A DNA stretch of 42,125 bases from an uncultured Candidatus Saccharibacteria bacterium (GCA_946404685.1 CAMJEK010000004.1:1-42125), one strand, 5' to 3'; shown: positions 9,896-19,418, counted from the stretch's first letter. The notes: generated by a model not told the origin, from the letters alone. Numbers and translations: made by a program.

Positions 9896-11238
9896 TGAAT
9901 AAGCAAACCTTCTTCTTTTACGATCTAGAAACATCCGGTCTCAGTCCGCGTGATGACCGCATTATGCAATTTGCTGGCCAGCGCACCGATCTCGATCTGA
10001 ACCCAATTGGCGAGCCAATCAACGTGCTTCTAAAAATCAACGACGACACGTTGCCGAGCCCAAGCGCCATCATGGTCACGAAAATTACTCCACAAAGTAC
10101 GCTTCGTGACGGTCTGACCGAAGCCGAATTTGCTAAATTTGTAACCGAAGAAGTTTTTACGCCAAATACTATCGCCGTTGGTTATAACACAGTCCGTTTT
10201 GATGATGAATTTATGCGTCATCTTTTCTGGCGCACGTTTTATGATCCATACGAATTCGAATGGAAAGATGGTCGCAGTCGTTGGGACCTCCTCGACGTCG
10301 TCCGCCTCACTCGTGCGCTTCGTCCGGAGGGAATTAATTGGCCAGTCACGGAAGATGGCAAGGCAACCAATCGTCTCGAACTTATCACAAAGCTTAATAA
10401 TATCTCTCACGAGCATGCCCATGATGCTGAAGCCGACGTTCAGGCTTCGATCGACGTTGCAAGATTGATTCGTGACAAGCAACCAGACCTTTTCAATTTT
10501 CTATTTAAGATTCGCGGCAAAAATGATGTTAAGAAAATCGTTAATCTAGAAAACAAGACTCCGTTTGTCTACGCCTGCGGTCGCTACTCGGCTGAACATG
10601 AAAAAACCACGGTCGCCTTCCCACTCACGGCCGGCCAAAATGGCAATGTCCTAGTCTTTGACCTTCGCTACAATCTTGAAGAAATTGACCCAGAAAAAAC
10701 CTATCCAATCGTCAAGGAGCTCTGTCTCAACAAATGTCCAGCTGTAGCGCCGCTCGGCGTTCTCGATAAGGCTGATGGCTGGAATAAAATTGGCTTGACC
10801 AAAGAAACAGTCGATGAGAATCTTAGAATCTTGCTAAAACACCCAGAGTTTGCCGAAAAAATGCGCGAAAGAGTCGAGAATCATCCGGAATATGCTCCGG
10901 CCATCGATCCAGAATCGGCGCTCTATGATGGCTTTTTGAATGACCGCGATCGCATTCGCTGTGAGGCGGTCCGAAATGCAAAAGAGAGTGAACTCGCCGA
11001 TTTTAATCCAGAGTTCGTTGATGAGCGTCTCCCAGAACTGCTCCTTCATTACAAAGCTAAAAACTTCCCACGCACTCTGACTGCTGATGAGGAAGAAAAG
11101 TGGCAAGCCTATCGTCATGCACGTCTCGAGCGTCAGGCGCCAAAATTCCTACTCGAACTCGAAAAAGTCACTGACGACTATTTGAAAGAAGAGCTAAAAC
11201 TCTACTACGAATCTCTAAACGACAGTGACTATTCATAA
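9895..11238 (+). CDS. sbcB: Exodeoxyribonuclease I (DEDD exonuclease)
   Basis: FFFYDLETSGLSPRDDRIMQFAGQRTDLDLNPIGEP; GYNTVRFDDEFMRHLFWRTFYDPYEFEW; HDAEADV. Confidence 0.92.
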   Translation: MNKQTFFFYDLETSGLSPRDDRIMQFAGQRTDLDLNPIGEPINVLLKINDDTLPSPSAIMVTKITPQSTLRDGLTEAEFAKFVTEEVFTPNTIAVGYNTVRFDDEFMRHLFWRTFYDPYEFEWKDGRSRWDLLDVVRLTRALRPEGINWPVTEDGKATNRLELITKLNNISHEHAHDAEADVQASIDVARLIRDKQPDLFNFLFKIRGKNDVKKIVNLENKTPFVYACGRYSAEHEKTTVAFPLTAGQNGNVLVFDLRYNLEEIDPEKTYPIVKELCLNKCPAVAPLGVLDKADGWNKIGLTKETVDENLRILLKHPEFAEKMRERVENHPEYAPAIDPESALYDGFLNDRDRIRCEAVRNAKESELADFNPEFVDERLPELLLHYKAKNFPRTLTADEEEKWQAYRHARLERQAPKFLLELEKVTDDYLKEELKLYYESLNDSDYS

Positions 11239-11274
11239 AACTTATGCTAAAATAGTCTAAAGAAAGGTGGGCAA

Positions 11275-12222
11275 ATGTCAAATAAAGTTATGATTGTTGG
11301 TACTGGCAATGTCGGCGCGTCAATCGCCTTTGCTATTTTGAACCAACGTACCGCCGTGAATGAGTTGGTTTTGACCGACATTATCGCAAAAGACGCTGAA
11401 GGTGAAGCGATGGATCTTTCGGATGCTCTCGCAGTTGCTCCGAGCTATCTCAAAATCAAGAACGGAACCTATAAAGACGCTAAGGATTGCGACATTGTTG
11501 TGATTGCCGCTGGCGCTCCGCAAAAAACAGGCGAAACGCGCCTCAATCTCTTGAAGAAAAACGCCAACATCTTAAAAGGCATGGTTGACCAAATTATGGA
11601 TTCTGGCTTTAAAGGTATCTTTATTGTCGTCACCAACCCAATGGATGTCATGTCTTATCTTGTCTGGAAATTCTCCGGCCTTCCGTCCGAAAAAGTCATC
11701 GGAACCGGAACAATCCTAGATTCCGCCCGTCTTCGCGAAAGACTCTCGGAATATCTAAACATTCATCCGAAATCTGTCCATGCCTACCAAATCGGCGAGC
11801 ATGGTGATTCTGAATTTGCTCTTTGGTCCGCCGCAACCGCTGGCGGCCAGAAAATCTCTACAATGCTAAAACCAGAGATTCTCGACGAAATCGAAGATTA
11901 TGTCAGAAACGAGGCCTACGCCATCATTAATCGCAAAGGCTCAACCCACTATGGCATCGGCGCTTGCGTAGTTCAGATTTTGAATTGCATCCTGAATGAT
12001 GAAAAACGTGTCCTTTCTGTTTCTCATTATCATGATTTTGATGACGTCTATTATGGTTGCCCAGCCGTTGTTGGCAAGAATGGAATTATTCGCTCGGTTG
12101 ACGTCGAAATGTCTGAAAACGAGGGAATCAAGCTAGCAAAAACAGTCGGCGTTTTGAAAAAAGCCATCAATAGCTTGAAAATCGAAGGCTGCCCTAAACT
12201 TGACCGTCCTAAGCATAAGTAG
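11275..12222 (+). CDS. ldh: L-lactate dehydrogenase
   Basis: VGTGNVGASIAFAIL; TNPMDVMSYLVWKFSGLPSEKVIGTGTILDSARLRERL; YQIGEHGDSEFALWSAA. Confidence 0.92.
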   Translation: MSNKVMIVGTGNVGASIAFAILNQRTAVNELVLTDIIAKDAEGEAMDLSDALAVAPSYLKIKNGTYKDAKDCDIVVIAAGAPQKTGETRLNLLKKNANILKGMVDQIMDSGFKGIFIVVTNPMDVMSYLVWKFSGLPSEKVIGTGTILDSARLRERLSEYLNIHPKSVHAYQIGEHGDSEFALWSAATAGGQKISTMLKPEILDEIEDYVRNEAYAIINRKGSTHYGIGACVVQILNCILNDEKRVLSVSHYHDFDDVYYGCPAVVGKNGIIRSVDVEMSENEGIKLAKTVGVLKKAINSLKIEGCPKLDRPKHK

Positions 12223-12269
12223 TAAAGTATTTAATAGTTATCGATAAAATATTAACCTAAAGGAACAAA

Positions 12270-13358
12270 ATGGATCCATTATTAAATAATACAACTCCAA
12301 AACCACCGGTCCCAGCACCAATGCCACCGACCGACAATATGCCAAACATCCCAGCTGCAGGCGCCGCTCCGGCCCCAGCCCCAGTAGCCCCAGCTCCAGT
12401 AGCCCCAGCCCCAGCTCCAGTCGCTGCCACTCCTAGCATGGAAGCCGCTCCAGCTCCAGTTATGTCAGTCGAAAATGCCTTTGTGGGCACTCAAGCTCCA
12501 TCCACGATTTCTATGGGTGCAACCGAGCCATTGACTCAACCGGATCCAATTCCAGAACCAGATCCAATCGAGGAGGCTTTGAAAGCTCCGATTCGTGCAG
12601 CTGATCCTGTGCCTGGCTCAATTGGTAGTGCGGTCTCTGTTCCTTCCGACACTCCAGCTGTTCCGGACAACATGATGCCACCAATGGCTGGCGCTTCTGT
12701 TCCAACTACGCCACTAAACAATGTTGCGTTCAATACTGAGCCAACCAAAATGACGGATCCAATGGCTAAAAAGCAACAAAAGAATCAAAAGTCTATCATT
12801 ATCATTGCGATTATTGGCGTTCTGCTTCTTGTCGGCGTTGGTGTTGCGATCCTTATCATGACCATGAATAATCAGAAGCCAGCAACTCCAGCTCCAGCCC
12901 CAATCCAGGTTATCGATAAGACTCCGGAATCAGGAACCACAGTCTGTACTTATGAAGGAACCGACGATGAGCTCGCTCTCTATGAAGGCGCAACCAGCTT
13001 CTCAAAAGAAGTCAGAATGAAATTTGATAACAAAGATATTTTGACCGAAATCAAATTCTCAACCACTGTTGGTTTTGATGATGTCGAATTTTCCGAAGCC
13101 ATCAAGACTAAACTCGACAATGATTACAAAGAAGAGTATGGATTCCTCGGCTTTGAAAAAGACCCATATACTACCGAAATCCTAACCAACGAAGACGAAA
13201 TTGTTCTTTCGTTTGGTACAGACGATGTAGATGAAATTGACGACAATAGCAAGGATCTTATGTCGCTCATCAATGACGAGGATGGTAATATCGATCTAAC
13301 ATACGAAACCATCACCGAAACCTATACCAATCTTGGTTTCACCTGCGAAGACAAATAA
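12270..13358 (+). CDS. Pro/Ala-rich single-pass membrane protein with a small C-terminal domain (YehR/DUF1307-like at low confidence)
   Basis: PAPAPVAPAPVAPAPAPVAATP; TM SIIIIAIIGVLLLVGVGVAILIMTM; domain bracketed by TTVCTYEG and GFTCEDK. Confidence 0.7.
   Translation: MDPLLNNTTPKPPVPAPMPPTDNMPNIPAAGAAPAPAPVAPAPVAPAPAPVAATPSMEAAPAPVMSVENAFVGTQAPSTISMGATEPLTQPDPIPEPDPIEEALKAPIRAADPVPGSIGSAVSVPSDTPAVPDNMMPPMAGASVPTTPLNNVAFNTEPTKMTDPMAKKQQKNQKSIIIIAIIGVLLLVGVGVAILIMTMNNQKPATPAPAPIQVIDKTPESGTTVCTYEGTDDELALYEGATSFSKEVRMKFDNKDILTEIKFSTTVGFDDVEFSEAIKTKLDNDYKEEYGFLGFEKDPYTTEILTNEDEIVLSFGTDDVDEIDDNSKDLMSLINDEDGNIDLTYETITETYTNLGFTCEDK
12368..12421 (+). repeat. Low-complexity CCAGCC/CCAGTAGCC coding repeat
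   Basis: CTCCGGCCCCAGCCCCAGTAGCCCCAGCTCCAGTAGCCCCAGCCCCAGCTCCAGT. Confidence 0.75.
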
Positions 13359-13361
13359 TTT

Positions 13362-13391
13362 AAAAGCCGGGCTGTGGGGAGCCCGGTTTTT
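13362..13391 (+). terminator. Intrinsic terminator
   Basis: CCGGGC-TGTGGGGA-GCCCGG followed by TTTTT. Confidence 0.8.
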
Positions 13392-13415
13392 GTTGCAAAA
13401 ACAGCTAAAAGATTG

Positions 13416-13421
13416 TAAAAT
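13416..13421 (+). promoter_or_regulatory. -10 element of metG, 6 nt before the ATG (leaderless)
   Basis: GATTGTAAAATTATTTTATG. Confidence 0.6.
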
Positions 13422-13427
13422 TATTTT

Positions 13428-14864
13428 ATGTCAAAGATATATCTAACAACGGCAATTCCATATGTAAACGGCGCTCCACATATTGGCCACGCTATGGACT
13501 ATATTATTGCCGATTCTTATTCTCGCTATCATAAACTACTTGGCGACGATGTTCGTTTCCAAGCTGGAACTGATGAGCATGGCAACAAAATCTATCGAAA
13601 AGCCGTGGAAAATAATCTTCCAGTCCAAGAATATGTAGACGGCAACGCCCAGAAGTTTAAAGACTTCATTAAAAAACTTGATGTTGAGTATACGGATTTT
13701 ATTCGCACTACCAACGAAGATCACATGCGTCGTTGTCAAAAGATTTGGGAAAAACTAAAGGATCACATTTACTCATCTCGCTACGAAGGCTGGTATTGTG
13801 CCGGTTGCGAAGGTTATGTCACTCAAACTGAATACGACGAAAACGGTGGCATCTGCCCAGATCATCAAAAGCCATACGAAAAACTTTCCGAAGAAAACTA
13901 TTATTTCCGCATTGCAGATTTTAAAGATATTATTCGCGAAAAAATCGAAAAAGACGAAGTCAAGATTTTGCCAGAATTCCGCAAGAGGGAAATGCTGAAA
14001 CTGCTCGAAGATTCTCCAGACGTTTCTTTCTCTCGCCCAACCTCTCAGCTCACCTGGGGTGTGCCAGTTCCTGGTGATGAATCTCAGGTTATGTATGTTT
14101 GGATTGATGCACTCTCAAACTACATCACTGTCCTCGGCTTCCCGGAAGAAGACATTTCCGAATGGTGGCCAGCCGCTGTCCAGTTTGTGGGGAAAGATAT
14201 TCTTCGCTTCCATTCTATTATTTGGCTCGCAATGCTTATTGGTCTAGATTTGCCACTGCCAAAGGTGATTTGTTCGCATGGTCACATTTTGGCGAACGGT
14301 CAAAAGATGTCTAAGTCGATCGGCAACGTGGTTGATCCAAACGAAGCTATCGAAAAATACGGCATCGATGCCTTCCGCTACTACTTCCTTCGCCACGTCG
14401 ACACCTTCACCGATGGTGACTTCACTTGGGAAAAATATGAAAGCGCCTACAAAACCGAATTAGCAAATGATCTTGGCAATCTTGTCCAGCGTCTTGCTAC
14501 TATGGTCCATAAGAATGGTGTGAAATATGAAATTTCCGACAAGGATTCTGCAGCCGAAATCCTGAAAGAAAATCCAGAATATAAGAGCATGATGGACGAC
14601 TTTGAATTCTCAAAGGCTTTCGACTACGCTTGGGAAAAAGTTCAAAACATCAACAAACGTATTGATGATGAGAAGCCATGGATGCTTGCAAAAGCAGGCG
14701 AAACCGAAAAACTAGAAAGTGTATTAAAATCACTTGTTCGCGACATGGTTGCAGCAAACACGCTTCTCATACCATTCCTTCCTTCGGCAACCGAAAAGAT
14801 TAAGGCTGTTTTCGAGGCAGAAGAAATTCTTCCACCAACTTCACCACTCTTTCCAAAGGACTAA
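13428..14864 (+). CDS. metG: Methionyl-tRNA synthetase
   Basis: YLTTAIPYVNGAPHIGHAMDYIIADSYSRY; KMSKSIGNVVDP; CAGCEGYVTQTEYDENGGICPDH. Confidence 0.97.
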   Translation: MSKIYLTTAIPYVNGAPHIGHAMDYIIADSYSRYHKLLGDDVRFQAGTDEHGNKIYRKAVENNLPVQEYVDGNAQKFKDFIKKLDVEYTDFIRTTNEDHMRRCQKIWEKLKDHIYSSRYEGWYCAGCEGYVTQTEYDENGGICPDHQKPYEKLSEENYYFRIADFKDIIREKIEKDEVKILPEFRKREMLKLLEDSPDVSFSRPTSQLTWGVPVPGDESQVMYVWIDALSNYITVLGFPEEDISEWWPAAVQFVGKDILRFHSIIWLAMLIGLDLPLPKVICSHGHILANGQKMSKSIGNVVDPNEAIEKYGIDAFRYYFLRHVDTFTDGDFTWEKYESAYKTELANDLGNLVQRLATMVHKNGVKYEISDKDSAAEILKENPEYKSMMDDFEFSKAFDYAWEKVQNINKRIDDEKPWMLAKAGETEKLESVLKSLVRDMVAANTLLIPFLPSATEKIKAVFEAEEILPPTSPLFPKD

Positions 14865-14897
14865 AAAATACGCTACCAATTCGGTAGCGTATTTTTT
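14863..14897. terminator. Bidirectional terminator between metG and the aquaporin gene
   Basis: AAAAAATACGCTACC-AATTC-GGTAGCGTATTTTTT, A- and T-flanked, between convergent genes. Confidence 0.9.
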
Positions 14898-14907
14898 GTT
14901 CGCTTAA

Positions 14908-15825
14908 TTAAGCGTTCTTTTCGCCAGAAAGTTTGCTAGCAAAGTCGGCAATGTAAGCACCGAGGATGCCACCAATCATTGGGAAGAGAGCGTAGGTAGC
15001 GAGAGCGGAGCAGACACCACCAAAGATTTCGCCAAATCCTTCACCAGCGGTTGGGAAGATTTGATACATCAAAGCAACTGCAGGGTTGAAGGCGAAGTTG
15101 TTGCTGAGGCCAAGGAAGGCAGCAGAAACGACATAGCCGATAACGACAGCAGTGATGATACCACCTGCAACGACAGCTGCAGAAGTGAATGCGCTGCGCT
15201 TGTAGGCGGTTGCGCGAGTTGCGAAGAAGCCGATGATAGCAGCACCGAGGAATTCGACGGCAGTAACGATGCCGAAGTTACCTTCAGCAACAGCAGCCAT
15301 AGCTGGCATTGGGTAAGCAGAGTCGCCACCAGCAAGGCAGAAGGCGTTGAAGATCATCCAGCCAAGCCATGCACCGATGATTTGGGCGATGATGTAAAGG
15401 ACGCCACGAATCACAGACATACGGCGAGTAGCCATCATGCCGGCAGTGATGATTGGGTTGAGTTGTGCACCAGAAATACCATAGACAACGATAAGGATTG
15501 CAATAACTGCAAAGGTTGCATATTGGCTAATGGTTACAGGACCCATCATAGAAATTGCGAAGAGAACGAGGGTAAGAAGCATCGTTCCGAGGATTTCGCC
15601 AAGAAGAGCGCCATAAAGAGTAGGCTTCTTGAAGATGGTCAAGATGCTTTCGTTTTCTTCATATTTTTTACCAAAGAATCCTGAAAAGATTCCTTTTTTC
15701 TCCACCATTTTTGTTTCAACCGGAGTTGCGACTGGCTTGACGGTCTTTACTGTCTTTTTTGCAGCAGCAGTTTTCGGTTTTGCAGCAGTTTTCTTTGCCG
15801 CAGTCTTTGGCTTTGTTGTTGCCAT
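14908..15825 (-). CDS. MIP/aquaporin-family channel with lysine/alanine-rich N-terminal extension
   Basis: Multiple TM segments; GAQLNPIITAG and FNPAVALM half-site motifs; MATTKPKTAAKKTAAKPKTAAAKKTVKTVKP tail; SD AAAGGAGG. Confidence 0.85.
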   Translation of the reverse strand: MATTKPKTAAKKTAAKPKTAAAKKTVKTVKPVATPVETKMVEKKGIFSGFFGKKYEENESILTIFKKPTLYGALLGEILGTMLLTLVLFAISMMGPVTISQYATFAVIAILIVVYGISGAQLNPIITAGMMATRRMSVIRGVLYIIAQIIGAWLGWMIFNAFCLAGGDSAYPMPAMAAVAEGNFGIVTAVEFLGAAIIGFFATRATAYKRSAFTSAAVVAGGIITAVVIGYVVSAAFLGLSNNFAFNPAVALMYQIFPTAGEGFGEIFGGVCSALATYALFPMIGGILGAYIADFASKLSGEKNA

Positions 15826-15853
15826 TATGACCTCCTTTAGTAATAATGCTTTT

Positions 15854-15859
15854 ATTATA
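15854..15859 (-). promoter_or_regulatory. Extended -10 (TGcTATAAT) of the aquaporin-family gene
   Basis: Reverse complement TGTGCTATAATAAAAGC. Confidence 0.65.
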
Positions 15860-15876
15860 GCACACTATGTCTATGT

Positions 15877-15882
15877 TATAAT
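15877..15882 (+). promoter_or_regulatory. Extended -10 (TGtTATAAT) of the small membrane protein gene, leaderless
   Basis: CTATGTTATAATAAAAAACATG; 7 nt to ATG. Confidence 0.65.
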
Positions 15883-15889
15883 AAAAAAC

Positions 15890-16117
15890 ATGGGTATTAT
15901 AGTGAACAAAGACGAAGAAAAAAACAGTCGCCTGACCGACCGTATCAACGCAGATCTTCGCGAAAAAATGTCAGAAACTTCAAAAATTGCCACCGATCCG
16001 GATCTTGCTGAAGATTCTGAATACGTAAAAGACATGAAAAAGACCGGCAAATTTGGCTGGGTTTGGATTGTTCTAATCGTTCTCGCTATTATTTCTCTCG
16101 TGGTGATTCTAATCTAG
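15890..16117 (+). CDS. Small tail-anchored membrane protein, 75 aa
   Basis: MGIIVNKDEEKNSRLTDR...KFGWVWIVLIVLAIISLVVILI; start at ATG 15890 directly after the promoter. Confidence 0.7.
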   Translation: MGIIVNKDEEKNSRLTDRINADLREKMSETSKIATDPDLAEDSEYVKDMKKTGKFGWVWIVLIVLAIISLVVILI

Positions 16118-16163
16118 TTTCGCCCTAGAAAAAACCACAAGCATCATATATAATATATAGTAT

Positions 16164-19100
16164 ATGGCTACCCCTGCTAGTGGTGTAAAACCTACTAATG
16201 CCTCACAGGCCATCAAGGGTTCAGAAAAAAGTTCAATGAGCCCTGAATTTTTGAGTGGAGACAAGAACAGTAAGCAGGATGCCGCCAAAAAGGGCTTAAG
16301 AAATCTCGAACAAGAAAGCGCCACCGGTGGATTTTATAATAATGGTGCCGGCGAAGATGCGGGCGACGTAGATACTAGCCGTTTCTCCGAAAACAACCCG
16401 GACTCTGGTTATACAAATGCCGTCTCCGGATATGATGATGACGAAGATGATGAAGAGGACGAGCCTTCTCGTGCCAGAAAAGGCCCACTCGTCGCGATTC
16501 TCGGCGCAATCTTGACGCTTGGTGCCGTCATGGGCGGCTCGCAAGCGATGCTTCCGTTCAGTCTTCTTGAGCAGCTAAAAAGTACGTATGATTCTATTTC
16601 GACATCGATGCAATCGCGTTCGAGAGTGTTCCTAAGAAAGCAATTGAACAACGGAAATTTGCAAGACCCGATCAAGAAGAAATATTTTGGCTTCATGAAA
16701 GGCTCCGGCGCAACTTTCTCACTATCTGACAAGCAGAGAGTCAAACTTGAAAGCGAGGGCATTCATACTGCGGACATTAAGGATGCCAACGGTAATACTA
16801 GGACTATCATGTTGTTTGATGATGGTTCCGGAAGCCTCAAGGTCGTCACTCCTGATGCGGCGCTCGCGGAGGATATCAGTGCCGGAAGGGTCACGGTCGG
16901 TGATGATATTATTTTTGACGGAATGCGCGTCGACACGAACGGCACGATGGATTTTGAAACCAAGTTTTCCGACTCTGCCGACTTTAGAAATGGCTACATC
17001 AAAAGCTCCCGCACTTGGCGCGGCGCCATCGGCGCGTGGTTTGATACGATGACTGTTAGATTTCTGCAGAGCAACAATTTGACGAGAAACCGGTTTAAGG
17101 ATTTTCAGGACCGCGTTAATGCTGAAGCTGAGGGGAATACTAGGGGACGGATCATTGCAGACATGATGCATACCGGAAAACAGGACGTGGATATGGAAAG
17201 CGGGGGAAGGGAGGTTAATGCTACTGCTGAAGGTAAGGATGCCAACGGGAATACCATCAGGACTGACGTGGAAGGGAGTGATGGTGGTACTTTGATCGGA
17301 AAATCTGATGGTTTTGATATAGCATTGGACAATAAAACAATACAAATATCGAATGTATCAGGTGTAGATTCGGTAAAGATGGATAATAGCGACGCTATTG
17401 GCAATTTTAAAACGATAGCTAATTCGTCAAAAGCTGAAGCAAAAGGCGGCAGCTCAGCTGCGAATATAGCCGTAAATAGTATCTGTGCAGTAACTGCATT
17501 TATTGGCACTGTCCAGGTGGCTATTGCTGCCCAGCAGGGCCTTCAGCTAGTGCAACTAGTAAGCAGCTACTTTGAAGCGATCGATAAAGTTAAGGCGGGG
17601 GATGGTATAGACTCCCCAATAAACGAAATGTCGACTTGGCTCACCCAGCCAGCTGATGTCATAGCCACTGAACGAGCTGATAATGCTTTAGAAGACTACG
17701 ACAACGACGGCTTCTATGAAACAAAAGATGTCGTGAAAAAGAGTGGAACAACAGCAATGCAATCCGAGGGGATAGCATATCTCTATGGCGGTGGAGCAAT
17801 AAACCCTAGTGATCCAAGCGTAGAAAACTTTAATATCGCCTCCAAAATTGAAGGTGTAATGAAGGGGATTGGTGCGGGTATGTCAACATTTGCGGCGTGC
17901 GCTGCGGCTAAAATGACTACGGCAATAATTGGTGCAATCTCGGATGTGGTAGAACTTTTTACATGTCTCATCCCGGGCGTTGGGTGGGCGAAATGTTTGT
18001 TTGATCTAGGGGCGAAATTTGTTGGAAGCGTAGGTTCTAGTATTGCTATTGCGACCGCTATATCATCAGCGGCAAAAGTGTTGGCTCCAATATTTATCTC
18101 TGCGTTCAAAAAAGATCTTTTGTCAGGGATAGCTGGTGAAGATTTGGGTAACGCACTAGTTTCTGGTTCAAACATCTTTATGTCGGCAAACGCCAGGAAT
18201 GGTGGGCAGGCTGTTGCCTCTCGTGATGCGTATATCGCATACAGAGTGGAGCAGGAAAAAGTCCTTGCCGAAAAAGCAAGATACGAAAGAGAGACGCTAA
18301 GTCCATTCGACGCATCATCTCCGAATACTTTTCTTGGAAGTCTCACGAACCAACTGATAAAGTTTAGCACTACTACGAGTGCCCCGGCGAATATTATTTC
18401 CTTTGCTGGGGGAATAGTGTCCAGTGCCTTCAAATCACTGCTTCCTACGGCATCGGCCATAGATATCTCGGAAGATATCATGACTGAGGAAGAGTTCGAA
18501 AATCTCTGCCCAACGCTCGCTTCGATTGGCGCAATCGGCGATGCTTATTGTAATCCATACGTCATAACAGACACTAGTACACTCGGAATGGATCCTGAAG
18601 ATGTGGTCGATAAAATAAAATCACAACTCATCGACAATGGTGAAGATGACCCTAACACGGGGAAGATTAAGAAGCATTCTAATCTTGCAAATTATATCTT
18701 ATATTGTGACGGAAGAAGCTCAACATTTGGCGTCGCAGACACAAACATTGCTCAGCACTTCGAAAAACTTACTTTAAACATCGATCCAAATACTGGAACA
18801 GCGATAGGGGATTACGCCGTTGATACTTTATCGAACTCGTTCAATGCGGCGGTTGGTGCAGTTCCTATCGTTGGAGACGCGGTAGATATTATTTCGAATG
18901 GTAATCAACTTTATAATATGGGATGGATATCCGGTGAATCCTGCGTTATCGACAATACCGCTGCCACGGCAATCGACGCAAGCATAAATTCAGAATTGAA
19001 GGATAAAATCGATGACCACGGTCGCTCAATAGACTGGGAAGAAGCAAAATACTACCAGCGATTCGTTGAAGATCAAAGACTTCTCGAAAGTATGGATAGC

Positions 19101-19418
19101 GACTATAAATCAGTCGTCTCAGTATTCCTGGATGAGTATTACGAAGAGAATCCACTAGATGATAGCTATGAGGGTATTTTGGCCAGGGCGTCGGGTCTAA
19201 GCAAGGAAACGATTGTCGCGATGCTAGACTACGTCAATTATCAAAACTATATAGCAAACTATGATCCTGGGACACGATATTCATTTGTGGATGTAGAGGG
19301 CGGTGATAGTGTTAGATATAACATCCAGGAAGAAGAGATGAGTATCCCGGCTCCATTCGTAGCGGTTATCAGAAATACTAATTATGGAATGATGAGGACC
19401 GCAAATATCACAGCATAA
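16164..19418 (+). CDS. Large (1084 aa) multi-pass membrane protein of unknown function
   Basis: Acidic N-terminal region, TM GPLVAILGAILTLGAVMGG, later hydrophobic blocks (SICAVTAFIGTVQVAIA; GSSIAIATAISSAAKVLAPIFISAF); -10 TATAAT 9 nt upstream. Confidence 0.8.
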   Translation: MATPASGVKPTNASQAIKGSEKSSMSPEFLSGDKNSKQDAAKKGLRNLEQESATGGFYNNGAGEDAGDVDTSRFSENNPDSGYTNAVSGYDDDEDDEEDEPSRARKGPLVAILGAILTLGAVMGGSQAMLPFSLLEQLKSTYDSISTSMQSRSRVFLRKQLNNGNLQDPIKKKYFGFMKGSGATFSLSDKQRVKLESEGIHTADIKDANGNTRTIMLFDDGSGSLKVVTPDAALAEDISAGRVTVGDDIIFDGMRVDTNGTMDFETKFSDSADFRNGYIKSSRTWRGAIGAWFDTMTVRFLQSNNLTRNRFKDFQDRVNAEAEGNTRGRIIADMMHTGKQDVDMESGGREVNATAEGKDANGNTIRTDVEGSDGGTLIGKSDGFDIALDNKTIQISNVSGVDSVKMDNSDAIGNFKTIANSSKAEAKGGSSAANIAVNSICAVTAFIGTVQVAIAAQQGLQLVQLVSSYFEAIDKVKAGDGIDSPINEMSTWLTQPADVIATERADNALEDYDNDGFYETKDVVKKSGTTAMQSEGIAYLYGGGAINPSDPSVENFNIASKIEGVMKGIGAGMSTFAACAAAKMTTAIIGAISDVVELFTCLIPGVGWAKCLFDLGAKFVGSVGSSIAIATAISSAAKVLAPIFISAFKKDLLSGIAGEDLGNALVSGSNIFMSANARNGGQAVASRDAYIAYRVEQEKVLAEKARYERETLSPFDASSPNTFLGSLTNQLIKFSTTTSAPANIISFAGGIVSSAFKSLLPTASAIDISEDIMTEEEFENLCPTLASIGAIGDAYCNPYVITDTSTLGMDPEDVVDKIKSQLIDNGEDDPNTGKIKKHSNLANYILYCDGRSSTFGVADTNIAQHFEKLTLNIDPNTGTAIGDYAVDTLSNSFNAAVGAVPIVGDAVDIISNGNQLYNMGWISGESCVIDNTAATAIDASINSELKDKIDDHGRSIDWEEAKYYQRFVEDQRLLESMDSDYKSVVSVFLDEYYEENPLDDSYEGILARASGLSKETIVAMLDYVNYQNYIANYDPGTRYSFVDVEGGDSVRYNIQEEEMSIPAPFVAVIRNTNYGMMRTANITA

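Noticed and set aside
13392-13428. T-box or other riboswitch upstream of metG, pheS or leuS
   Set aside because: Promoter -10 boxes lie 6-7 nt from the start codons, leaving no room for a leader RNA.
15061-15684. 207-aa plus-strand ORF inside the aquaporin gene
   Set aside because: Antisense artefact with implausible Ser/Asp/His-rich composition; the minus-strand MIP protein is clear.
16722-18481. Long minus-strand ORFs opposite the 1084-aa gene
   Set aside because: Shadow ORFs without start signals; the plus-strand frame is continuous with promoter and terminator.
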